64,000 nt of DNA. Origin: Closterium sp. NIES-65. Taxonomy: Eukaryota; Streptophyta; Zygnematophyceae; Desmidiales; Closteriaceae. The notes under the pieces were generated by a model. It made no database searches, had not been told where the DNA came from, and was given only the letters and a program-made list of their open reading frames with translations. The DNA is taken from positions 186,001-250,000 of the forward strand of contig CANXME010002334.1 in NCBI GenBank assembly GCA_948144175.1, given 5' to 3'. The position numbers and the translations under genes are program-made. Shown piece after piece: positions 1 through 9,557 of the stretch (position 1 is the stretch's first letter; every line of letters begins with the position of its first letter).

Positions 1-416
1 CCTTCAGCCTTGGCTCTGGCTCTGTTTCTTGGTCGTCTACACACTCGTCCTCTGTTCTTGGCTCCAGTTGTGAGGCTGAGATGTATGCCACAGCCATGGC
101 TGCACAGGAGCTACACTGGCTCACCTACCTGCTGACCGACCTTGGAGAGCGGCCTCGTTCTCCTCCAGTGCTATACGTAGACAACAAGGCCGCCATTGCC
201 TTGTGTCAAGAGCACAGACTAGAGCATTGAACGAAGCACATTGCTCTGCGTTACTTCCTCGCTCGAGAGTTGCAGCAGCGTGGTCAGCTTCGTCTTGCTC
301 ACGTGGCCACTCGGGCCAACACTGCTGATATATTCACCAAGGCACTTCCGTCTGCTGATCATCAGCGTTTTTGTACTTTGTTAGGCCTTGTGCCCACGTT
401 TCCTCGCTTGCTGTAG
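1..416 (+). pseudogene. Ty1/copia polyprotein remnant (RNase H end)
   Basis: The third forward frame reads the C-terminal RNase H region of a copia polyprotein. It contains SSCEAEMYA, the YVDNKA motif and NTADIFTKAL near the end, all also present in the intact element at 9558-15476. A TGA at 228-230 interrupts the frame after 'RLEH', where the intact copy has arginine, and the frame then resumes to a TAG at 414-416. The window cuts off the rest of the element. It is a dead or damaged relative of the intact copia element, not a separate gene. Confidence 0.9.
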
Positions 417-641
417 ACTTTGCTTTTACTGCGATCTATATATATGCATGCATGCTTGCTCTGCTAGGTAGAGATCACTGTGCTGTTGTTGTTGCATATA
501 TACCTCTGCATGTGAACTGGTCTTGTGGCCTTTGCTTGTGCTCAGTGTGTGTGGTGACGTTGTGATCCACCCTGAGCTTGCTTTGCTTCTCTTGACTGGT
601 CTTGTGACCCTTCATTCTCCCCCACTTTGCCTATGGGGGTG
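417..641 (+). other. copia 3' untranslated tail with polypurine tract
   Basis: Non-coding stretch between the polyprotein stop and the 3' LTR. It ends in CTATGGGGGTG, which matches the polypurine tract just upstream of the 3' LTR in the intact copy (about 15671-15681). It primes plus-strand synthesis in this class of elements. Confidence 0.7.
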
Positions 642-775
642 TGTGAAAGTATATGCATGCTATATATGTGTAGGCTGTAGTGGGGTAGCCAATATGGGGT
701 GCAGCCCCGTTTAGGGTTTCATACTTGTACCCTACTCTTCCATAGTGCATTCATTCCTGCTGCTAGATTCTAACA
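642..775 (+). repeat. 3' LTR of the decayed copia element
   Basis: Starts TGTGAAAG directly after the polypurine tract and ends TTCTAACA, keeping the TG...CA LTR ends. It shares blocks with the 132-bp LTR of the intact copy (for example the segment around TAGGCTGTAGTGGGGTA) but has diverged, so this is an older insertion or another subfamily. The 5' LTR lies outside the window. Confidence 0.75.
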
Positions 776-1344
776 ATATCTGCATCACTTCTTATCATTC
801 AACAATACCATACCTGTTTGCTGCTCGCTCGTTGGTCTCGTTTTGGAGAATTCGCATGCAATCCACAGTATGCCATACAAGTGGGAGAACTGCTACGCCA
901 ATTAAAAACCTACTACATGAACACTGAAGCGTTTGTGCACAGCACGTACCGTATTGATGTTTCCTGCGTGCTTGTGAGTCGACTCAAAAGGAAACTGCTA
1001 CGCCAAGTAGAACATAGGCGAGCACTGAAGTGTGTTGGTGCACGTATTGATGTTTTGTGCGATGCCTTGGGAATGTTTCCATTCGTGCGCGGTCTAAGTG
1101 GTGGGCTGACAAGTGGTCTTTTTGAACGCGTACAACGCTGTTCTTACTATCTGATAAAAGGTTGGCCTGATAGTGTAGGGGGTCGTAGGAACATGCCCTA
1201 AGACTCAGACCCAATGTGAGCCTGGAATCAGGGCAGCCATATTGCCACCAAAAGCATTGCACCAATCACAGTTGGATCTTAAAAAGCAACGTCTCTTCCA
1301 GGTGCTCCCTCGCAATGGATACTCTTGAGGCACCTAAAAAAAGC
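776..1344. repeat. Spacer with a direct duplication and palindrome
   Basis: No gene is seen. A block starting GAACTGCTACGCCA (about 882-955) recurs in diverged form at about 990-1060. Between the copies lies the palindrome TGAGTCGACTCA at 975-986, one of the family described for this window. A degenerate relative (CTTGAGGCACCTAAAAAAAG) is at 1324-1343. Confidence 0.6.
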
Positions 1345-1745
1345 GTGAATACCGTACCCCAGTTGATCCGATTGGTTCTCCTTGGTCCTCAATGGAGATA
1401 CAGCGCGGTACTGTAGTCCAAATCACAGAAGGACCTTGGCAATAAAAGTACGGTACCCCAGTTGCTCCAGTGGGTCCTGGGTCTCCCTTGCACGTACTGC
1501 ACTGCTGCCCATGCGTTCCCCTCTTTGGCCCTCTGTCACAGAGGCCCGTTGAAGATAGAGGTACCCCAGTTGCTCCAGTGGGTCCTGGCCTGGGCCTCCC
1601 TACCACATACCGCACTGCTGCTGCCCATGCGTTGCCCTCTTCGGCCCTCTGTCACAGCTGCACCTTGAAGATATAAAGTACCCCAGTTGCTCCAGTCAGT
1701 TCTGGGCCTCCCCGGCACATACCACAGCACCCCTGATGGTGCCTT
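1345..1745 (-). repeat. Four partial copies of the propeller gene's last exon
   Basis: Four tandem, diverged copies (about 1345-1410, 1445-1545, 1552-1640, 1668-1740) of the end of the final exon of the neighbouring minus-strand gene. Each keeps a stretch equivalent to 'GRPRTHWTNW', for example 'GRPRTDWSNWG'. They lie beyond the stop codon at 1767-1769, so they are duplicated exon edges or possible alternative last exons. Confidence 0.65.
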
Positions 1746-1766
1746 TTGAACCCCCACCAAGAACGT

Positions 1767-4700
1767 TCACAGTGTGACCTTGAAGATGTAGGTAGCCCAG
1801 TTGGTCCAGTGCGTTCGTGGCCTCCCCGGCACATACTGCACGGCGCCCCACGCATTCCCCTGCTCGTCAATGCCTGCTGTCATGTAGTCTCCGTATCGCA
1901 CTGCCTCAGCAAACCCCATGTACCCTGGAATGGGAGAGGGCAGGTGGGGAGTGGGGGAAAGGCGGGATTACGGGCATTGGGGCGAGGAGGGGAAAACGAA
2001 AAGGGGGACTTGCGGGTCTGCATGCATTCTCCCCTCGTCCATGCCTGCTGTCATGCAGTCGCCGTACCGCACTGCTTCAGCAAACCCCATGTACCTGGAA
2101 TGGGGGAGGGAGGAGAAGCGGAGAAATGGATGGAAGCAGGACTGATAAGCGGGCGTTCTCTGCCTCGTCAACCTCTGCTGTCATGTAGTCGCCATACCGC
2201 ACTGCTTCAGAAAACCCCATGTACCCTGGGATGGGGGAGGGTGGAGGAGGACGGTGGGAGGGGACGGTTTGAGGAATCGTGCGCTTTGCCCTTGACACAG
2301 CATTGGCAGCAAGGGAGTAAGAAATCCGCGTGCATTGAGGTGGTTTTTGAGGCGCCTCAATACCACCTCAGTGCCCTTTGCCCTTGACACAGCATCAGCA
2401 GCAAGGGAGTAAGAATCACCACAGCCTATCCTGCTCAAGCCACATCGCTCACTCACCCGAGTAGTCATCCAATGCTGCCCCGCCAGCACCAGCAACCACC
2501 ACGTCTCCCGCCGCTGTCTCTCCGTTCACAGTCGCATACGCAGCAGAGGGGTAATAAGACGGCCCTGCCAGCGACACTGCCACGATCCCCCTCCCTCGGC
2601 TGTTCATCGCTAAAGACGGCTGGATCAACCCGTTCCCCTTCACCCCAACCATTCTGAACCGCTCTAGAACCACCTGTAACGGCTGCCACCGCCTTGTCGG
2701 AACCAGTGACATGCGCAGGCGTGCTATCACAACGTAAGGGCCCTCGACCTGTAATATGGAGGTGCCAGTCATAAAGGTGAGCCACATTTGCTTCTTCACC
2801 GGTGCCACTACCACTCCTCGAATGTCCGTGCTTGAAGGGTCTATAGGTTTGATTGTTGTCCCATACTCCCATGCCAATGGCACAGGGCTCCATTTTTGTT
2901 TCACATAGCCCGTCGTGAAATATTCCGGGCAGGTTGTTGCAGCGTAGAAGGTTTGTACGCGGGAAAGCGCCTGTTTTGTGCCCAGGAAGCTTGTCCCCGT
3001 TATAAGAAACGCCCCTATGCGGTTTAGGGTTGTGAATGCCTGTGTGTCTTGGTTGTATCCGAAATACATTGTTCCGCCGTTGGTGTAGTCGAATGGCGTA
3101 TCTGCCGCTACTTTCTGCGGCCAAACGGTGTAGTCGGGTATGGAAGGGTTGTCACTAGTGGGGATGGCTATACGGAGGATGAAAGTGTTGGTGGGGCGAG
3201 ATAGCTGTACTTTGGATATAGCACTGGAGGATGGAGGGGATGGGCGGGGGAATAGCGTGGAGAAAATGGGGGATGAAGGGTGTGAGGGAAAGGGGGGAAT
3301 CTGGTAAATGGGGGGAATGTGGGGGCCGGGGAAAACTGGCATGGATGGAAAGGGACCAGCTTACACTGTGATGAAACAAGACAAGAGGTTGAAAGCGGTT
3401 GAAAGCTGTTGAAAGGTGTTGAGAGCAGTGTAAGGTGGGCGCACTCACAAGATGCTGACTCCGAAGTAACCGTCATCTTCGTACGAGAAGTGGTTGGCTG
3501 AGACATAGAAACCTGGTTGCCATGCATGCATGGCGGCAAGGCAGGCATGATAGGAACGGAGGCACGGAGGCATGGAGGCATGGAGGCATGGAGGCATGGC
3601 AGGCATGGAGGCACGGAGGCATGGAGGCATGGCAGGCATGGAGGCATGGCAGGCATGGAGGCACGGAGGCATGGAGGCATGGCAGGCATGGAGGCATGGC
3701 AGGCATGGAGGCATGGAGGCATGGCAGGCATGGAGGCATGGCAGGCATGGCAGGCATGGAGGCACGGAGGCATGGAGGCATGGCAGGCACGGGCATGCAC
3801 ATAGACAAGTATGTATGTCATGTGGTGCGCATATGGTATGTAGGCATAAAATGCAGGAACGGTTTGCAGATACCACATATCACATGAGCTAAGCACTCCG
3901 CACACCCTACTGGACCCACTCTGCACCGCTCTTGACCAATGCAAAAAGCGCAGCAGAGCACAGCACCGCACTACACCTCTGCATCTTACCGTATCCGTCC
4001 GTGCCTATCTGAGGGTAGTCCACTGCATTACAGTGGGAGGGGAAGGGGCGCAGATGGGGAGGGAGGGGGAGAGGTTTCGAAGGAGGCAACGGGGGAAGAA
4101 GGGGGAACAGAATGGGGAGAAGGCGCCTTAGCACACGAATTCAGACACAGAAGGGAGGAAGCTTGCACAGGAGGTTTTAGTTAAAAGAGGTGCTGGAAGG
4201 GAAAGTGACTCACTGAAAGTGACTAGGCGTTTGGTTGGGAAGTTGAGAGGGGGGCGGAAATCAGCGTGTGAATTCTTCCCATCGTTCCTGTGCCATGCCA
4301 TACCATTCCATGCCATGCCGTACCATCCCATACCATGCCACGTCACGCCATGCAATGCCATGCCATGCCGTGCCATGCCGCACACAGGACAGGATGTCCA
4401 CAGGGATGGAGAAGAGGACTTGATGTGGTGGTGGTAGCTAGCAATCAACAGCACGTAACCTCGTGTACTGAAACTATATGCTGTGGTAACACAACGTGCA
4501 TGGTATGGTAACACAACGTGCATGGTATGGTAACACAACGTGCATGGTATGGTAACACAACGTGCATGGTATGGTAACACAACGTGCATGGTATGGTAAC
4601 ACAACGTGCATGGTATGGTAACACAACGTGCATGGTATGGTAACACAACGTGCATGGTATGGTAACCCTATCATAATGTGCCAACAGTGCACATAATTTC

Positions 4701-7411
4701 CCATTCACAGCAGACTCTCACGATGAGGGGATGAAGAAGAGGTTCCACGGTTTGGTGGGGTCGGGAGTGGTGGAGGCAGCAACGAGCACCCCAGTCCCCA
4801 CTGTTGTCCCGTCCGCCCGATACCTCGTCTGCCCAAACCTGTCATATGCGTTCTTGTCCCCCCCCGACTGGAAGAACGGGGTGAGGAGGAGGGAGGGAGG
4901 GAGGGGTGAGGAGGAGGGAGGGAGGGGTGCGGAGGGAGGGAGGGAGGGGTGAGGGGGGAGGGGAGAGGGAGGGGAGAGGGAGGGGAGAGGGAGGGGAGAG
5001 GGAGGGGAGAGGGAGGGGAGAGGGAGGGGAGAGGGGGCGCCTCAAAGCCCGATACCTCGCCTGCCCCAACCTGTCATACGCGTTCTTGCCGCCCCCAGAA
5101 TGATGAAAGAGAGGGGGCAGGGGAGACAAGGGGAGTCTTTTGAGGAGCAGCGACATCCAGAATCATCCAGCATCACCCAGCATCACCCAGCATCACCCAG
5201 CATCACCCAGCAGCACCCAGCGTCACCCAGACACTGTGATGCACCCCCATCAGCACTCACGGTCCAGTATGTAGCGAGGTAGAAGCGTTTGGAGCGGTGG
5301 TCATACGTGCATGTCATGTCGCCAATGGCGTCTCCCTTGGGCGCGCCCTCGTATGCCCCCATGTTGCGTGGCAGGGCGTTGAAGAACTGCCACAGGGGGG
5401 GTGTGGGATGGCGCAGCAGGGGAGGAGGGAGGAGGGAGGGAGGGAGGGAGGGAGGGAGGGAGGGAGGGAGGGAGGGAGGGAGGGAGGGAGGGAGGGAGGG
5501 AGGGACAGACAGGCAGGCAGGGAGGGAGGGTGTGCAATGGCGTCTCCCTTGGGCGCGCCCTCGTATGACACGATGTTGCGTGGCAGCGCTTTGAACAACT
5601 GCCGTGGGGGGTGGGCAGGCCCAGGGGTGAAGGAGGGAGGGAAAAGGGGAGGGGAATGGCAAGGCGGGGCGCCCTCCCTCCACCAACCTCGAAAGAGGGT
5701 GTGGGCCAACCGAGTCATCCTGACACGTCACGTGGGTGTATCTACCATATATTGCAGGACAGCCTTTCATATCCCAGCCTTGAACTGATACCCTCGCCCT
5801 TATCTAAACGGTTTAGATTCGCTCACTGAAGCCCCTCCCCTCCTAGCTCTCCCACCCCTCTCTCCCCTCCTCTCCCTCCCCCCGCCCCTTCTCTCCCCAC
5901 CGCACCTCGTTGTGTGGCGTGATTGCTGTCAGTTGCTGCCCCTTGGTATTATACACTACCAGAGCTGTGTGGGTGGGTGAGAAAGACGTGTTTGTAAAAG
6001 AAGAGACATAAAACGTGTTGCGGAAGATACTATTTCGATGAAGGGGTGTGCGTGTGTGCGTGTCAGGTGAGGAATGTTGCGATTGGAAAAGCATACATTG
6101 CATCAAGATAAAGATCAAATACTCGTCTGAAAGGCGGAATGCGGTGACCACGTACCAGTGTTGACTGTATGGAGGATAAACCCGTTCCCCACACACATGA
6201 CAACATCCGGAGGTGTGACTCTGATCTGAGACAGGGATGCGCGGAGAACCATGGGGTGTGGGGAAGACGGGTGGGGGGGGGGGGAGGAAGAGAAAGAGCG
6301 GAAAAGAAGGCCGGGAATTGGAAGGTTGAAGGGTGGGGAAGATGCGAGAAAGGTGATGACGGTGGTATCTCCAACGCGTTGACTTTTGAAGCGCCTAAAA
6401 AATCGTCTTTTGAGGCGCCTCAAAAATGGAGAAAGGTGATGACGGTGATGTCTCCAACGCGTTGACATCCACTGAAGGATTTCTGTAATAGTTGGGCGGC
6501 ACCACTCACCATGCTTCGGTTGTATCTGGGCGGGGTGCCACTGTTAATCAGCGACTTCTGGTTGATCCCAGGGAAACCCACCACCGGGTGACTTAGAGTC
6601 GACTCGAAAGGCACCTGGATATCTAGTCGCCAGCACTCACCATGCTTCGGTTGTATCTGGGCGGGGTGCCACTGTTAATCAGCGACTTCTGGTTGATCCC
6701 AGGGAACCCCACCACAGGTTTCCTCACAACCACTTTTTTTAACTCCACCGCCGCCGCCGCAGTCCCTGCCCCTGCCCCTGTCCTTGCCCCTGACCCTCCT
6801 GGTGCCCTTGCACCCGCCGTCTTGTCTTTCCCGCGTTCCCCCTGCCTGCCGACCGCCCCTTGCTGCGCTACCTCCTCCGCGGACTCTTTTTCCGCCCACA
6901 ACCGCCGCAACTCGGGATTCCGCGGCCATCTGCGCCGCGCGCCAGGCGTTACCCCGCCGCCGCGGCGATTTGCGGACGCGCCGTGGATTCGGCGCGGAGA
7001 GACCTCCCCACTGGCGACCCCGGGTCGCGGAGCAGCGTCAGGCGGAAGGTCCGACAATATCTCTGCGGAGTCCGCAGCGGCTGCGCTTTCAGCGGTAGTG
7101 CGGACATCGCCGGCGGAATCGGCGAACAAAGAAGTTTCCGCTGTGTGAGCGCCAGACGCGGCGCTCCGCGCCCTCCGCAATGGCGCAATCTTTCCTGTTC
7201 CCGCGTACAGCAGCCGTTCCGTCAGCTTGTGGATGGTGACGGCTGCGCGAGGAGTTCCCGCCTGTCCGTTGGCGGAATGTTTCCGCCAGGGCTGTGCGCT
7301 TGCTGTCAGCGCCGCGGGGAGCACTACTAGCACGAGCGCCAAGTACGCGGTGAGACGGAATAAAGAAAGCTTACGTCGCGCTGGCGGTGCGCGAAATCGC
7401 AGCGACGCCAT
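1767..7411 (-). CDS. Secreted beta-propeller-like protein, multi-exon
   Basis: The first exon starts at 7411 with a signal-peptide-like N-terminus (basic RRKLSLFR, then a hydrophobic stretch ending about residue 40 at ASA), so the protein is probably exported. Exons 7411-6641, 6225-6156, 5964-5906, 5386-5261 and 4867-4722 join in consistent phase with GT-AG borders. Downstream exons are placed approximately at 3522-3449, 3229-2459 and 1925-1767 (stop 1767-1769). The joined protein contains PPDVVMCVGNGFILHTVNT and ALVVYNTKG. This PPD...VG...VN...VY pattern is typical of large secreted bacterial and algal propeller proteins of unknown function. Copies of exon 1's end (6512-6585), exon 4 (5535-5603) and exon 5 (5045-5100) lie in the introns. 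The exact join of exons 5-7 is unresolved. No enzymatic residues are recognised. Confidence 0.6.
2035..2370 (-). repeat. Two more last-exon copies and a GGCGCC palindrome
   Basis: Copies of the 'AVRYGDYMTAG' part of the final exon lie at about 2035-2104 and 2157-2232, upstream of the complete exon at 1767-1925. At 2347-2360 the perfect palindrome TTGAGGCGCCTCAA sits inside a longer inverted repeat (GAGGTGGT ... ACCACCTC, about 2337-2369). On both sides is the same segment (CTTTGCCCTTGACACAGCAT at about 2283 and 2379), so the palindrome marks the junction of a tandem duplication. Confidence 0.75.
3540..3795. repeat. Minisatellite of GGCATGGA/GGCATGGCA units
   Basis: About 255 bp of alternating 8-9-bp units (GGAGGCAT, GGCAGGCAT, GGAGGCAC), in the intron of the propeller gene beside the exon at 3522-3449. 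It creates spurious long ORFs on both strands. Confidence 0.9.
4280..4382. repeat. CCATGCCATAC-type short tandem repeat
   Basis: About 100 bp of 5-6-bp degenerate units (CATGC, CATAC, CATTC) within the same intron. No coding signal. Confidence 0.75.
4485..4664. repeat. 22-bp minisatellite, about 8 copies
   Basis: Near-perfect tandem array of the 22-bp unit containing GTAACACAACGTGCATGG, about 60 bp downstream (in gene sense) of propeller exon 5. Copies are almost identical, so the array is young or kept homogeneous. Confidence 0.9.
4885..5100. repeat. GA-rich tandem repeats and an exon 5 copy
   Basis: GAGGGAGG / GGGGAGAGGGA arrays run from 4885 to 5036. They end in a half palindrome GGCGCCTCAAAG (5036-5047), followed at once by a copy of the 5' part of propeller exon 5 (5045-5100, equivalent to 'YDRLGQARYRA'). 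Confidence 0.7.
5161..5228. repeat. CATCACCCAG decamer repeat
   Basis: About seven copies of the 10-bp unit CATCACCCAG in the intron just beyond propeller exon 4 (5386-5261). Confidence 0.9.
5421..5603. repeat. (AGGG)n tract followed by an exon 4 copy
   Basis: A pure GGGA/AGGG tract (about 5425-5505) is followed at 5535-5603 by a copy of part of exon 4, equivalent to 'LPRNIVSYEGAPKGDAI' on the minus strand. The copy ends before the 3' half of the exon, so it is probably an intronic exon shadow. Confidence 0.8.
6355..6475. repeat. Tandem duplication with palindromes at the junction
   Basis: The block GGTGATGACGGTG...CCAACGCGTTGAC occurs at about 6353-6383 and again at about 6435-6467. Between the copies are TTTTGAAGCGCCTAAAA (6384-6400) and the perfect palindrome TTTTGAGGCGCCTCAAAA (6408-6425). 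Confidence 0.85.
6512..6610 (-). repeat. Exon 1 edge copy plus GTCGAC palindrome
   Basis: A near-identical copy of the last ~75 bp of propeller exon 1 including its GTGAGT donor (compare 6637-6712). The junction between copy and original holds CTTAGAGTCGACTCGAAAG (6592-6610), a slightly decayed TTTTGAGTCGACTCAAAA palindrome. Confidence 0.85.
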
Positions 7412-8214
7412 TGCTGCGGGTTGCGGAGGCAGTATTAATGACGGGAATTAAACGGTACAGATCGGTAGGTTGCGTTCAGCCCAGCCAGACTCAAGTTGGC
7501 AAGTTCGGTCCAAAGTTTGAAGGTATGTCAGCTCACCCAGATTACTATCGCAGAACATGGGATGATGAAGCCTGTTTCGAAAGAGGCTGAGTATGGCGGA
7601 CTCATGTCTGGTGTGGTGGAGTCGTTGACACGGTTTTCTGTGATTAAGTAAGATAAAGAGTGTTTCAGTACGGTAACTGTGCACAGATATTAGTGTGTGA
7701 ATGCGGCCCAATAAGGTGCCTCGATTCAGCCTTGTGCAAAAATGCGGTCCCAGCCTTGCTGGTTTGTGCTTTTGTGCGCCCATGTTGGAGATCAGTGCTT
7801 TGTTCCACAAGCGGTGTCCAGTGCACGCAATCGGGTGCAGAAATCCTGGATCGGACGGTCGAGAAGCTTGATGACTCTAACGATTCGGTTACCCTCAAGG
7901 TGGTTGCCGAGCCGAGTCATGCTGAGTCAACGTGAGACCATGCAAAAACGCCTCATACACATTATAGCAACCGCTCTTACACGCAAAAACTCATAGATAT
8001 AAAAGTAGTACAGCTTACATCCACGCTGTTTCCACTGTTGCGAGTGTGTGTCACTCCCAGAGCGAAAAATGCCCCTTGCGTGGCAGGATCTTGGAAGCTC
8101 CGATCTGTCGAGAAAGGCGCTGGTGCGTGGACTTGCCAGATCAGCTAGCCCAGCTGGCAGCCAGGCGTGGAGAGGGGCTGTGTTCGACGATCTCAAGGGA
8201 AATCCCCCTTCACT
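7412..8214. other. Intergenic spacer left of the MULE
   Basis: No convincing gene. It probably holds the promoter of the minus-strand propeller gene (start 7411). Only short ORFs without recognisable motifs are seen on either strand. Confidence 0.5.
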
Positions 8215-8223
8215 CAACTTTTC

Positions 8224-8446
8224 GGGCATTTATCTTAGCGGTAACACTCATTGGGGTCGATCGCACGCAAGGTAAGCCACGTGTCCAAATCGTAACTAAA
8301 GTATCTTCCGATTGCCTCCATGGTAACCAACGTGCCAGTTTGGTCAACATTATTTCCAGAATGGTAATGAACAGTGCATTCCGAAATCCCAACTGGTAAC
8401 TCGTCAGAACATCCGCGATGTACACCGTACGTACCCTGTATGACTC
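8224..8446 (+). repeat. MULE left terminal inverted repeat
   Basis: 223 bp, from GGGCATTTATC to TGTATGACTC, matching the reverse complement of 20698-20920 base for base as far as I can read. Confidence 0.95.
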
Positions 8447-8471
8447 GGCAAAACTGAAAATGAGATGGATA

Positions 8472-8603
8472 TGTCAGAACTATATAGCTTATACTATTGT
8501 GTAGGCTATAGTGGGGTATCCCATAGGGGGTACAACCCAATTAGGGTTTCCTATTTGTACTCACTTCTTTCATAGTCATTTCATCCTCGTTCTCTCTTTC
8601 ACA
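8472..8603 (+). repeat. copia 5' LTR (132 bp)
   Basis: TGTCAGAAC...CTTTCACA with TG/CA ends. It contains an AACTATATAGC TATA-like stretch that could be the promoter. It is very short for an autonomous 7.3-kb copia element. Confidence 0.95.
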
Positions 8604-8615
8604 TGGAATCAGAGC
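8604..8615 (+). other. copia primer binding site
   Basis: TGGAATCAGAGC directly after the LTR's terminal CA; 11 of 12 bases fit the usual site complementary to the initiator methionine tRNA 3' end. Confidence 0.85.
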
Positions 8616-8639
8616 AGGTCCCCTACTAGGGACTGTTTC

Positions 8640-9535
8640 TTGGGCCCACCGAAGCGCGCCCCGAGGCGCGCGTCCTTTTTTTTTTTTTTAGCGACCCGTC
8701 GTGTCGCCCTCCCTAGCGGCCTGTCGAGCCGCCCTACCTTGCGGCCCCGCCGCCCTATCGCGCGGCCTCGCCGCCCTAAGTCGCGGCCTGCCCGCCGCCC
8801 TACTTCGACGGCCCCGCCGCCCTACTTCGACGGCCCGCCCGCCGCCCTACGTCGCGGCCCCGCCGCCCTACGTCCCGGCCCGCCCGCCGCCCTACTTCGA
8901 CGGCCCGCCCGCCGCCCTACGTCGCGGCCCCGCCGCCCTACGTCCCGGCCGCCCGCCGCCCTACTTCGAAGGCCCGCCCGCCGCCCTACGTCGCGGCCCT
9001 GCCGCCCTCAGCTACGCGGCCCCGCCGCCTTCTGCTACACGGCCCTGCCGCCCTCTGCTACGCGGCCCCGCCGCCCCTCGATTGCGGCCCCGCCGCCCTC
9101 TGCTACGCGGCTCCGCCGCCCTCTGCTACGCGGCCCCGCTGCCCTCTGCTACGCGGCCCCGCCGCCCTCTCCTACGCGGCACCGCCGCCCTCTGCTCCGC
9201 GGCCCCGCCGAGCCGCCCAGCATCAGCCGAGCCGCCCAGCAGCAGCCGAGCCGCCGCCGAGCCGCCGCCGCCTGAGCCGCCGCCCGGGCCGCCGCCGAGC
9301 CGCCGCTGCCTGCGCCGCCGAGCCGGAGCCGCCCGAGCCGCCGCCCAGCCGCCCAGCAGCAGCCGAGCCGCCGCCGAGCCGCCGCCGCCCGAGCCGCCGC
9401 TGAGCTGCGACCGAGCCGCCGCCCGAGCCGCCCGAACCGCCCGAGCCGCCCGAGCCGCCCGAGCCGCCCGAGCCGCCGTGCTGCTGTTCCTGAGCTGTGT
9501 TCTTCTGCTGCTGACCTACCCGACTCTCCCAGCCC
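8640..9535 (+). other. GC-rich repetitive copia leader
   Basis: About 900 bp of GC-rich, Pro/Arg/Ala-coding-like repeats (units such as CCGCCCTACGTCGCGGCC, then GAGCCGCC repeats) between the primer binding site and the polyprotein ATG. One forward frame stays open from 8701 to a stop at 9538-9540, just before the ATG at 9558 in another frame. It could be a structured leader, an upstream ORF or a captured repeat. No protein family is recognised. Confidence 0.6.
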
Positions 9536-9557
9536 GGTGAGACTTCCAGCTGCTGCC

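Noticed and set aside
3168-3971. ORFs rich in 'HASMPPCLPC' (minus) and 'EAWRHGG' (plus)
   Set aside because: Products of the GGCATGGA minisatellite in an intron.
4128-4708. ORFs rich in 'CYHTMHVVLPYHAR'
   Set aside because: Generated by the 22-bp minisatellite; no start or splice context and no domain.
8210-8425. 71-aa minus ORF repeated at 20677-20946
   Set aside because: The similarity is nucleotide-level: both lie in the MULE terminal inverted repeats, which have no recognisable coding content.
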